The notes beneath the pieces are model-generated. The model ran no database searches and was not told the origin of the DNA. It worked only from the letters and a program-made list of their open reading frames with translations. A program made the position numbers and the translations under genes. 64,000 nucleotides of DNA from Thunnus maccoyii (Eukaryota; Chordata; Actinopteri; Scombriformes; Scombridae). The stretch covers positions 2,891,291 through 2,955,290 of the forward strand of contig NC_056553.1 in assembly GCF_910596095.1 (NCBI RefSeq), in the 5' to 3' direction. Position 1 is the first letter of the stretch. Each line of letters starts with the position of its first letter. Shown here in pieces: positions 22,819-34,346 of this stretch.

Positions 22819-24525
22819 AGATAACATTCGCACACATTTTGTGATGCCGACTAAATCTTGATTGTCTTGCTCTCATCATTTTAATCATTATCGCCATTTC
22901 TTATCCACGTTAATTAATAAACACAAAAAGAGATGCGAGGAAGGAAAAGAGAGACACGAGGTAGAAAGAAAGAAGGGATGAATCCAAAGGTGAGGAGATA
23001 CCTTCTTGTCTTCCCTTTTTCCCTTAAGAGAAGGAAACAAGTACAAGAGGAGAGGGAAGAGGGAGAGTAGTTAAAAAGTAAGATTAAGAAAGCATAAAAG
23101 GAGATGAGATGAGAGGAAGATAGAGCCAGGTGGAGATCTGAGGGTACTCACCAAAAAGAGAAACACCAGAGGAGCTGATCTTTCTGTGGGGTGATACCGC
23201 CTCCTGCTGGAGAACCGAGGTACTGCAGGAGGAGAGGAGAAGAATGATGTGAGAAACTCAGACTGACAAGAGTGAAACGACTAATTTCTGCTTCAGGTTA
23301 GCGACACACCTGCTCCGCACACTCACAGGCAGCAATAAATGTCAAGTCAAGCCATCAGTTTGTTCCTCCCACACACTCAGAGCTGACTTCCTGTGCAGGA
23401 GGTGGGCAGCCCTCAAACTGTGAGTTTGCTTCATCCATCTGAACCTGCAGCCCACCACCGTCTGCAGCCAACAGCCCTCCAGCAACACAAACTCAGTTCA
23501 CCTGCTTGTCTGTTATATGGGCCTCTATATACACACACACACACACACACACACCATATTTTTACATTTCTTATGCAAGTAACATTATGGAGACATGAGT
23601 TCACCTGACATTTTAAAAGAAATGGTCTAATGGCATCTGACTCACTCAGGCTACAAAAGAGACAATCATACATTTCATCATAAACTGTTATTAAGTACCA
23701 TTATGGTCACTTTCTCACCTTTACCTGAGGAGTTTCTACATTTAAAATAGAAACAGTACATCTGTATAAATAAGGAGTTCAACATTGCAGGGTTTGAGTA
23801 TCACAAGAGCAAATTATTTGATCTTTTTTGATTTTTTTGTTTGCATATATGCAAAAGATAAAAATTGATATACACATATAAACAGAAACAGAAAAATATG
23901 ATGGAGAGTCGCAAAAACCCCTAAGAGGGGCTTGATCAGGCTTCCTCAATGCAACGCTTACTCCGTTAACAAAGGATGCTGTGGTGAAACTACGATGTTC
24001 CAAAAATTGACTACAAAAAGTAGTGAAAAACATTACTCCATTACCAAGGTCAGAACTGAATTATAAAAAAGAGTAAAGGCTACCAGTCACAACACTGAAA
24101 CGAAATGGTCACATAGAGAATTCTTGCTCACACTCAAGCTCCTGAATCCCAATTATTGTATGAAAATGTTAAATGTATGTTAAATGTATGTAAGATAACA
24201 CGTTAGGCCTACAACTCTACCCCTGTACATATCATTCTTAAGTTTCAAACATTTTGAATTGAAAACATCATTGGATTAAAAACCTTTTTTCTTGAAAGAC
24301 AGACTTCTGTGTTGTTTAATATGCTGATTATTAACCTATAATGCATATTAACAACTTAAGAACCACCACACACAACCCAAACACCTTGAAACATTGACTT
24401 GATTGTGCTTTGAAGTTGTTATGGTTGATACAGGCTGTAGATGTGTAATGTGACAAAATAGTTAATTCCCCAAAGATATTAGCCTACTATCAGATAATCA
24501 AGGGCCCAACAGTACTGCACTCAAC
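22467..24525. other. Unassigned stretch with CA microsatellites
   Basis: CA tracts lie at about 22,765-22,812 and 23,530-23,552. A purine-rich block (agg/gaa) runs from about 22,920 to 23,150. No gene is recognised. Confidence 0.4.
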
Positions 24526-24749
24526 CATTGGCCAATAACCATCTACCCAGCTGAGTAGTATATATCCCAATGAGCCCATCTTCAATTAGTGGCCTATAAA
24601 AGGGCAGCTGGGGAGTATCAGAGTTAAACAGCAAGATGTGAGACATGGAGCTGCTGCTGCTGTGTGGCTCACATTACAGCCAAACCAAAGAAACATTCAT
24701 AGGAGGAGGATACGACAGCAGAGGCTCATGGCATTGTGTTCACAAATGA
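24526..24749 (+). promoter_or_regulatory. Candidate CCAAT/TATA promoter with a 34-codon mini-ORF
   Basis: A palindromic ATTGGCCAAT (24,527-24,536) lies about 60 bases upstream of a good TATAAAA box (24,595-24,601). An ATG follows at 24,645 and opens a 34-codon frame beginning MELLLLCGSH and ending with TGA at 24,747-24,749. The spacing is that of a polymerase II core promoter with a short 5' UTR. The peptide has a short leucine run but no recognisable family; the frame may continue through an unseen splice. It could be the promoter of a degraded gene or of a transposon. Confidence 0.3.
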
Positions 24750-24847
24750 TAAGAGGATGCTGATGTGTGTTTTGGACATAGATCACAGGGCACGCATCAA
24801 TTAAACATACTATCAAAGCATAACCCTGCATATCTAATGTGTTTCTA

Positions 24848-25152
24848 GGCGGCTGTGGCTCAGGAGGTAGCGTAGGTCGTCCACTAATCAAAAGATTGGT
24901 GGATCAATTCCCGGCTCCTCCAGTCCACGTGTCGAAGTGTCCTTGGGAAAGATACTGAACCCTAAATTGTTCCTGATGGTTGTGCCATCAGTGTGTGAAT
25001 GATTAGACTCCCTCTGATGGGCAGGTTGGGACCTTGCATGGTAGCCCCTGTACCCATTCAGCCTATGAATGTGTGTGAATGGGTGAATGTGATAAAAAGC
25101 GCTTTAAGTGGTCAGAGGACTAGAGAGGTGCTATATAAGTACAGTCCATTTA
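24848..25152 (+). mobile_element. tRNA-derived SINE
   Basis: The head reads like a tRNA. A polymerase III A box, TGGCTCAGGAGG, lies at 24,856-24,867, and a degenerate B box, GGATCAATTCC, at 24,901-24,911. A body ending in the 'agcgctttaagtggtcagag' and 'ctatataagtacagtcc' motifs follows, which I recall as common in fish. Possible target duplications TGTTTCTA (24,840-24,847) and TCTTTCTA (25,153-25,160) differ at one base. Confidence 0.8.
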
Positions 25153-25160
25153 TCTTTCTA

Positions 25161-26090
<930 letters not shown>

Positions 26091-26473
26091 ACCTCAACTG
26101 TTGCAGCTCTAACACGTATTTCTACTGTCTGCCAGGCTCTTGAAACATTAAATCATTACTGCTGTGATAACTTTCCAGAGCAGTTAAATTCTTCAAATAT
26201 AAACCTCAGTGCAGTGTTTCGGTGCCTGATCAGGTTTCAAACCTCGGCATCAGTTACCTCCAGCTGTACCTGAAACAACACGCCTTCACCAACGCAGCAT
26301 TTTTAGTGTTTTTCAGTTTTCAGTCCAACAAAAACAATAATTAAAGTACTCGCTGCTATTTGATTATATAGTGGCAGGACTGAATGTCATACCTGCTGTC
26401 TAATGTGCCTCCTGCTTCTCACTTCAACAGAGCTTCCCTGCTTTTTATGTGATCAGCTGAGACATTAAAGCAA

Positions 26474-29400
26474 TTAAATCTGAATTCTGTGGAGCTTGAT
26501 CTCAAGTTGTTTAAGTTTGATCTTGCAGCCAGAAGAAGAACTTGCTGTCGATCCAGATGCATTGTGTGTCTTCCTGTGGTCTGAGGGCAGGAAGCTTTTC
26601 TTAGTGTGGACACATTCATGACTTGTACCCTCAAATGTTGTTTTGAAGGTTTTCTTGCAGTGCCTGCACTGGTAGGGTTTCTCTCCAGTGTGGACGAGCT
26701 GGTGTCCTCTGAGACTACCAGCAGTGGTGTATGAGGAGCCACACTGGTCACAGTGGTGCGCTTTAACCCCACTGTGCACGACTTCATGAAGTTTAAGTTT
26801 AGATGCTAAGGGGAAACTTTTCCCACACTGTTTGCAGTGGTGCAGCTTCTGTCCAGTGTGCATACGTTGGTGTCTGTCCAGGGTTATTTTCTGACTGTAG
26901 GTTCTTCCACACTCGTCACAGGTGTAAGGTTTATCATTGCTGGGTCCATTTGTGCCGTTCTGCTTCTATAACACAGAAACATACAGAGAGAGCTTAAGTC
27001 AGTGTTTGCTGCAGGGTTTTAAAATGGAGGCTATTGCCACATTTACACTATGTTGGACAGATGGGAAAGATCAGAAAGATTCCCGTGTTAAGGACTTATG
27101 AACGTTCATATCATCTGACAACTCAGGAAGGTTGTACTATAGCTGAGCTGGTTGTATGAAGGTTTTCGATACTGTGTGTATTGACAAAATTACATTATAT
27201 CTATTAAATTTGAATTTAATTACACTAAATGACAAACTTAGGCTGACGTGAGGCACCCATGTTTGTTTACTTTTCAGGAACTGAAAATATAATTGGGCCT
27301 TTCTGAAAAAAAAAATCCCAATTCCCTAGCTGACGTTATTACTTGGATGTTGACATGAACACTATTTACAATTTGAAAACTTGTAATTACAGTAACTCTG
27401 ATATGACAAACTTCTGCTGACATCTTATTGAGCTCGAGGGAAATCAAGCCATGGTCCTCCATCACACAGGAAAGGCCAGAAATGTGTGTGGACACTGTTT
27501 CAACTGTTATCCACTAAATATCCCTACATTGATCATGAGATGAGATGCATCAGGATCGATCTGATTCATCCCAGCAGGAGATTTATCGATCGATCACATT
27601 GTGTGCTCCCTTTACAATACCAAGGTTTCCATCTAAATGTAGTGCAAATTTTAAACAGAATCTGAACGCAGGTCAGCTATTCTGTGATTTAAACGTCTAT
27701 TACAAACGCTGCATACCTTTCAATTAAACAGCTGTTCTATTTTTACTTTCAACCTGCATGTTCTCTGTGACTAGCAGCATTTTTATGGAGGTTTTTGAGC
27801 TGCAGGCTCAGGCCTTGTAACATTATCCACTTTTGTCTTCTTAAAGCCTCAGTTTTACGGTTCAACGGCTTATAAAAACTTAGTTCTTGGTTCTTAACCG
27901 TTAGTAGTGCATCTCACCTCACAGCAGCTTTAAAGAATTTTTCTGTTGTTTGCTAGCAGACAGAAGCACCTTCTCTCAATACAAAGTCAGTGGAGAGCAA
28001 TGAATTGTTTTCCCCTCCGGGGTGGGCGGGACTTAACTGCACTCTGTCTCTATTGTTTTGCTCGGTCTATGGCATCATTTTGGTTGGCAGGTGAGATCTG
28101 TCCATCCTCTACCTGAATGTTGCGGTAACGTAAGTTACCACGACACGAAATGTGACAATTGGTCCAAATCACAAGCGGTCTGTTGATTTGATCATTTCAT
28201 ACAGAAAAGTTGCTGTAATTCAGCAAAACTGCAAGCTCTCGCAAATATTTTTTGATTTTTTGAATTTGCTTTAATTATTGTAAATGTAAAATCACAAATT
28301 CCTGGAGGGACTGAACGCTCCCTGCAGTATCAAAGTAATCCAGTGATAGTTGTCTGTACATCCATGGCTACAATGCATTTTCATGGCATCAATTTTCCAA
28401 AATGAATATATCCCCCAAAGCATTATGGGAACTGTAGAGTTAAGGGCATGATTATGACACAAATTTTAAGACAAGGAACAAGCATATGAACTTTTTCATT
28501 ATTTTTAAGTCATCACTAATGCTCGACATTCTCTTCCATCTATTCATATGCAGATATCTGCCCTGAAACCCCTGATCGAATCAGTTTACCCAGAAATAAC
28601 TGATCTGATAGCAAAAACATGCATAAAATATTGACATTTTAACTTGGGCTCAGTTTTACATACCTCATCATTGTATGGTCTCTCCCCAGTGTGGCTTCGT
28701 CTATGGTGTCTTAGGCTGTTTAAATGCTTGTAAGTTTTCCCACACTGGTCACAGTGGTGCGTTTTCTCCACAGTGTGGACGACTTGATGGTCTTTTAAGT
28801 TCGAAAACATTGGGAAACATTTCCCGCACTGTTCACACCAGTACACATCCTCTCCAGTGTGCATACGCTGGTGTCTTTTTAGGGTGGCTGGCTGTTTGAA
28901 GGTTTTTCCACACTGTTCACAGCTGAACAGCCTACTCTCAGAGTGGGTGTACTGGTGTATTTTTAATTGACCTCGTAAAATAAAAGCTCTGTCGCACTTG
29001 TCACAACGGTGTGTTTTTTCTCCCTTGTGGACTTTTTGATGAACTCGTAGGTTACCAAGTGCAGCAAAAGCTTTGCCACACTGGTCACAGCTGTACGGTT
29101 TTTCTCCAGTATGGACGCGTTGGTGTTGTTTTAAGTGTATATACTCGAAGAAGGATGTTCCACACTGGTCACACATGTGAGGTTTTTCTCCAGTGTGGAT
29201 ACGTTGGTGTACCCTCAAATAACTTTGTCTAGCAAATGCTTTGTCACACTGGTCACAGCGGAAGCGTTTCTCTCTTTTGTGAATGAGTTTATGTACCCTC
29301 AGGGATTGTGCCAAGCTATAGGCTTGTCCACACTCCTCACAGTACAGTTTCTCTCCACTGTGGACCTGTTGGTGGTCTTTGAGGTTAGATGCTCTTGTGA

Positions 29401-30855
29401 AAGCTTTCTCACACTGGTCACAACGGAACCGTTTTTCTCCAGTATGGCTTCGTTTATGTACTGTTAAGGTACTCAACAAAGAAAACACCTTCCCACACTG
29501 GTCACAGTTGTACGGTTTTTCTCCAGTGTGGGTGCATAGGTGTCCCGTTAGTGTGGCTGCTTGACTAAAAGATTTTCCACACTGGCCACACATGTTGGGT
29601 TTATATCCAGTGTGGGTGTTTTTGTGTTCTCTTAAACGATATGATGAAGGGAAAGTTTCCTCACACATATCACAGGGGAATGGTTTTTCACCAGTATGTG
29701 TAAATTTGTGTATTTTAAGACTGAATGAGTGGCGAAAGGCTTTTCCACAGTGATCACAGCTGTACGGTTTAGCACCAGTGTGGATGCGTTGGTGGATTCT
29801 TAGTTTTGCTGCAGTGAAAAAGCTTCTTCCACAGTTGTCACAACTGTGCAGTTTTTCTCCAGTGTGGATAAGTTGGTGTCTGTTTATCTGTTTCACAGTG
29901 GGAAACATCTTTCCACACTGGTCACAGCTGTGGGATTCATCTTTGTTTCCTGATGCTGGGACAGCTTTGTCACCCTCCTGAGAGGAACGAGGTTCTGATC
30001 CATTTTGGCCTTTACATTTCTATAGCAACAAAGATACAAAGAGAGGCAGTCAGTAAGGGCATTTCCCAACCTGTATTGTTTAGTCCAGTTGAATCAAATT
30101 CTAGTGAATTTTCCCTCTTCATATGTTTAATCTGGGGAGATCTGAACACAGCAATCGTATTCAGGTACGGACTAAAACAACTGCACTGGGACCCTTTAGA
30201 GAAAGTGGTCTCAGTCCAACTACTAACGAATTCTGGAGCAGTTCATTTGTGGCGGGAACATGATTTAACCTTGATCTGACATGTGACAGACATTTTATCA
30301 TCAACTATTTTGATAATCAAATAATTGTTTGCAAATATGCCAAAAATATTTACTGCTTTTAGCTCCTCAAATGTGATTTAATGTTTTTCAGTTCTATGGT
30401 CTATATTTTGAACACTGACTGAACACTAAGCGCAGGTGAGGCTGATGGGAGTATCAGTTTTGCAGGCATTTTGGTGATCCACTGACCTCTACTGTGACTA
30501 AAAACAGGTATTGAGCCTCTCAAAGTTCATGAATACTGAATAAACATCATCTGCTGAGGAAGACTGTGTGATGTGACTGAAAGCTTCATAACAGCTACTA
30601 ACAGGACCTTGTGGTGAGATTGGTTTTTGGTGGGAGGGTTCTTCTGGAGCCAGAATTTTGTAAAAAAAAAAAAAAATTTACGTGCAACCATAAAAATCTT
30701 CAAAAGATTCGTGTCACTTTTACTGAGACCTTTGGAAATATTTCCAAGGTGCATATATCACTAAATAACTCACACCCATGCTATTGTATTGTTACCAGCA
30801 GATCAGCATTAATGTTACTAGTGATATTTTTGCTCACCTTTTGTGAAGAAACCAT
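26474..30855 (-). CDS. C2H2 zinc finger protein, left paralog (621 residues)
   Basis: Three coding exons join in phase 0: 30,855-30,838, 30,019-28,664 and 26,965-26,474. Exon 1 codes only MVSSQK and is followed by GTGAGC. Exon 2 begins with a short polar spacer and then 15 C2H2 fingers of about 28 residues with TGEK-type linkers. Exon 3 adds four fingers and a serine-rich, then lysine-rich tail ending HRIQI. No KRAB, SCAN or BTB domain is seen. Proteins of this kind are nuclear and bind DNA; the target is unknown. Compared with the right paralog it lacks three consecutive mid-array fingers, the last finger of exon 2 and about 59 residues of the tail. Finger 8 is one residue short before its first cysteine, as in the paralog. 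Reading through the exon 2 donor would add a 24-residue tail and a stop. Confidence 0.88.
30020..30837 (-). other. Intron 1 of the left zinc finger gene
   Basis: It holds a worn piece of a hAT-like repeat (about 30,290-30,420), related to sequence at 39,040-39,150, and no other feature. The insertion seen in the right paralog at 37,899 is absent here. Confidence 0.5.
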
Positions 30856-32552
30856 TTTGTCCTTATAGTGGCTGAGCTGAGACAAAATGGCCAACTAAGT
30901 CCTTCAGTTCCTCTGCCAGACACTTCTCTTCCTGCCAATTACCTGTGACATCATCAACAAGAGACAAGTGACCTGGTAGCATGGATGGTCTGGCAGGCAC
31001 TTATCAATGGTAGGCTTTCTCTATCGTAGCTCCTCGCTCGACCACCGCCACGCTGTCTCTCCAATCTCTTTTAAAACGAGTCAGGAAGCCTTTACTTTTA
31101 ACGTAATCAAAGAGGAGAAATGTCCTCCCCTTTGTCCTAAACTGGTCGATACAAGAGCACTTCCTTGTTTTATGAATGAAGCTACACACAAGTTGAAGCA
31201 GCTGTGCTGTATGTGTTCAACCAATCAGCGACGGTCGTCACTGCAAACCCCGCCCTACATTGAAGGGTGATATGTGTAATGGAAAGAGATCCAGTAATGT
31301 ACAGTGAGTGGAGTCGAGTCCAGTTGGTGCCATGTAATGGAAACACATAAAAGACGCATAAGAGGATATAACACATAATATATACAGTATATCTATACAT
31401 ATATGTTTACATGTTCTTGTAGTACCTGTTTGGGTTCTCTCAGGGTGCTCTGGCTTCTTCCCACAGACCAGAAATGAGATGAACATAAATTATTAAATCC
31501 AGTGCACAAATTATTAAATTGAGTGCACAAATTATTTAAGAGGTGCTGCACACTAAAACATGTTTTTTGAGCAGTAAACTAAATCATATGAAAGAATTGT
31601 GATGAAACACATCAATACTGGTGTTAATATTGACATTGACACAGAATTTATAATTTTTTTTTTTTTTTTTTAAATCTGCATTTCATGGGTTAAAAATGGC
31701 TTAATCTGTCATCTGCTGTTCAAAATCAGCCCTGAAAAGGCGGGAACAATGCTGACGTAGAGTCGACCGTTAGGGAGGTTTTCAAATATATGCTGATAAG
31801 AGACAGGTGCTGGCCTGCTGGAGGGGGTCCACGAAAAGAAACGCTGCTGGCGGCCACAAAAACAACAGAAATCCTCCTCACATCTCACCCTGCAGCCCTT
31901 CCAACTGTCTGTTCCTGCAGTTACTAGCTGGTAGCAATGTCTGTCCTGTCATCCCTCCTCTCTTCTCCTCAGCCCCTCGCCCACTTTATAGCATTTTTCA
32001 AAATTATGCAGTGGGTCGCGTTAGGCTCAGACCCGGGGTGCAGCTACACTTTAAATCAAGAGCATGACTTGCTAAATCAATAGCTAAGTCATTTAATCGA
32101 GAATACAAATTCGGGTTTTTTTTCTCCATGGTCTCCCGGGCTCTGTAGCATGCTCTTCTCCATTTTCCATGTGGAAACTAAACCAAACTATCCAGAAATG
32201 TACCTGTTAGGGTTCGGCAAACCCGGTTTTCTTCAGCGCGTACATCTGAACCGGACCGGTGAGCATGAGAAGCTAAAGTAAAGATTAACTTTAACTTTAG
32301 CTTCAGCTACCTACCTCTGGAGCTGCTGACTCACTTCTTCTGTCTAGTGTCATCGAGCTGCGTCATTTTTGAGCCTTTTAACTGGAATACAGCACGGTAA
32401 CGTTAGGATTACGTGAAGCCTGAACACCGCAAGCATTATGTGACCCTTCCTCTTCTTCCGCTTCTTCTTCTACTGTTGTTTATTTTTGGCGGGCGGACAG
32501 TGCCGCGAAAAACCGGGAAAACCAGAAGGAGGCAGTCGTGATATTTACGTGA
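30856..32552. other. Upstream region of the left zinc finger gene
   Basis: No gene is seen. The part from about 32,100 to 32,520 matches 39,720-40,200 upstream of the right paralog and may contain the promoter or a non-coding first exon. A possible donor, CCAGAG|GTAGGT on the minus strand, lies near 32,315 but is not kept in the other copy. Confidence 0.35.
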
Positions 32553-33080
32553 CTTATAATCATAGACTGTATAAAAATATGGACGTAGTTATCGTGACGT
32601 CACCCGTTGGTTTCTGAGGAGCGGTTTTGAAGCTCAAAGTGAGCCGCTCCGGCCGTCGCCATCTTGGCAGCGCGTGACGCTGCCTAACTCCCAGCCAATC
32701 AAAAATGGGCAAAGAGGCGGGCCGAATGACTGAAACAAGCCACCTAGAGGCTGGCGGACCTGTCACTCAAAGCAGCCATGTCCTTCATTATGCAGAACTT
32801 TACGGCTTAATAAAACTTAAACGGGTGAGTTATAAAAAGAATCACCCCCCGTACAGTTGTCATGAAAGGGGACATTAGCTACAGAGACCAAAACCGTTTT
32901 TTGTACCAGGCTGTAAACATGTTTATTTCTGCTGTAAAGTTGGGCATTTAACATGGGGGTCGATGGAGAATGACTCGCTTTTGGAGCCTTAAGTGGCCAT
33001 TCAAGCAACTGCAGTTTTTGACACTTCCGCATTGGCTTCATTTTACATCCCCGGAGGTTGCAGCTTGCTTATAATACATC
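32553..33080. repeat. Dispersed fish repeat beginning near 'catagactgtataaaaatat'
   Basis: The sequence from the 'tagactgtataaaaatatgg' start through 'ggcttcattttacatccccg' is one I recall as a frequent interspersed repeat in fish genomes. It contains a CRE-like TGACGTCAC (about 32,594) and a conserved 'gtaccaggctgtaaacatgt' block. I do not know its class. The open frames in it have no family match. Confidence 0.5.
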
Positions 33081-33106
33081 CATGGGATGGGGTGACAGGA
33101 GTGTGA

Positions 33107-33990
33107 CCCCCCCCCCCCCCCCAACTTTATTGAGCAACATACATGTTCAAGACAGTTTTCCATTGTAAAAGTTGCTTCACTGTAATAAAATAATATTAGA
33201 ATCAATTAAATTGTACAACAAATAACAAAATGTAGGGAAAGGAAAGAATCATTACACGGTCTGCTAAACAACTGGAGTAAATTTTAAAAGGCTACATAAT
33301 TAATAGTTTTTGCCAATTAATAATTTTTGAGTTTTAAGTTTTCAATAGTAGTCAAATGTGTTTGAAATTGGTAACTTTAAAAGTATAAAAGGAACGTAAT
33401 CTTTTAATTCATATAATTTTATGGGATATAATATTTTGCAAAGATATTAACCAAGTTAATTATGTAAGTTTCATCTGCACAGAAATTGGGATTGTTAAAA
33501 ATGAGTAATATCAATCTTTGTTGGTATGATATCTTTTGAAAGGTTCTGTAAATCAGACCTAAAAGAAGCAGCATGAAAACAATCTACGGACACATGTTCA
33601 ATAGTTTCCCCTTCATGTTAAATATACAGTGTTGAAATACACTTCTGTAACTTTGTGCGTAACAAAATATTTCATTTCCACTTCATGATTTCTAATTAAT
33701 ATTCCAATATTGCTCACCACAAGGAGTTGCTAGACAATGAATCGTAAGCCGAGATACATAAAGACTGCTAGCTGCAGATGCTAAAGCTACCTGATTCTAA
33801 CAGGGTTTTAACGTTATAACTTGAGTCACAAGTCACACAGTGACAATAGAAACATTCACAGCTCAGACACTGACAGAGGCCCCAGTTGAAGAATTGAATT
33901 TTGAATTGCATTTTGCGCCTTTTGCACCTCATCAAACATTGCAGACCCAAATGGCACCCGTTTGGTAGAATGACTCCTAATCTATTATTG
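33107..33990 (-). mobile_element. Possible LINE 3' end with poly-G/C tail
   Basis: A run of 16 C (33,107-33,122) abuts sequence that, on the minus strand, ends CAATAAAGTT. This looks like the 3' end of a retrocopy with a poly(A)-signal-like hexamer and a homopolymer tail. The remaining AT-rich sequence has only broken reading frames. Identity as a LINE is a guess. Confidence 0.3.
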
Positions 33991-34346
33991 AACTAACTGT
34001 TGCAGCTCTAACACGTATTTCTACTGTCTGTCAGGCACTCAAAATATTAAATCATTACTGCTGTGATCACTTTCCAGAGCAGTAAAATTCCTCCTCGTAC
34101 AATCATAAACATCTGTGCAGCGTTTTGGTGCCTGATCAGTCTTCAAACCTCGGCATCAGTTACCTCCAGCTGTACCTGAGACAGTTATAGTTTTCAGTCT
34201 GAATTCCAACAAAAAATAAAAATGAAACTACTCGCTGCTACTTGATTATATAGTGGCAGGACTGAATATCATACCTGCTGTCTAATGTGCCTCCTGCTCT
34301 CATTTCAACAGAGCTTCCCTGCTTTTTTTTGTGATCAGCTGAGACA

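Noticed and set aside
24848-24925. tRNA gene
   Set aside because: The A and B boxes are degenerate, there is no proper acceptor stem, and a SINE body follows.
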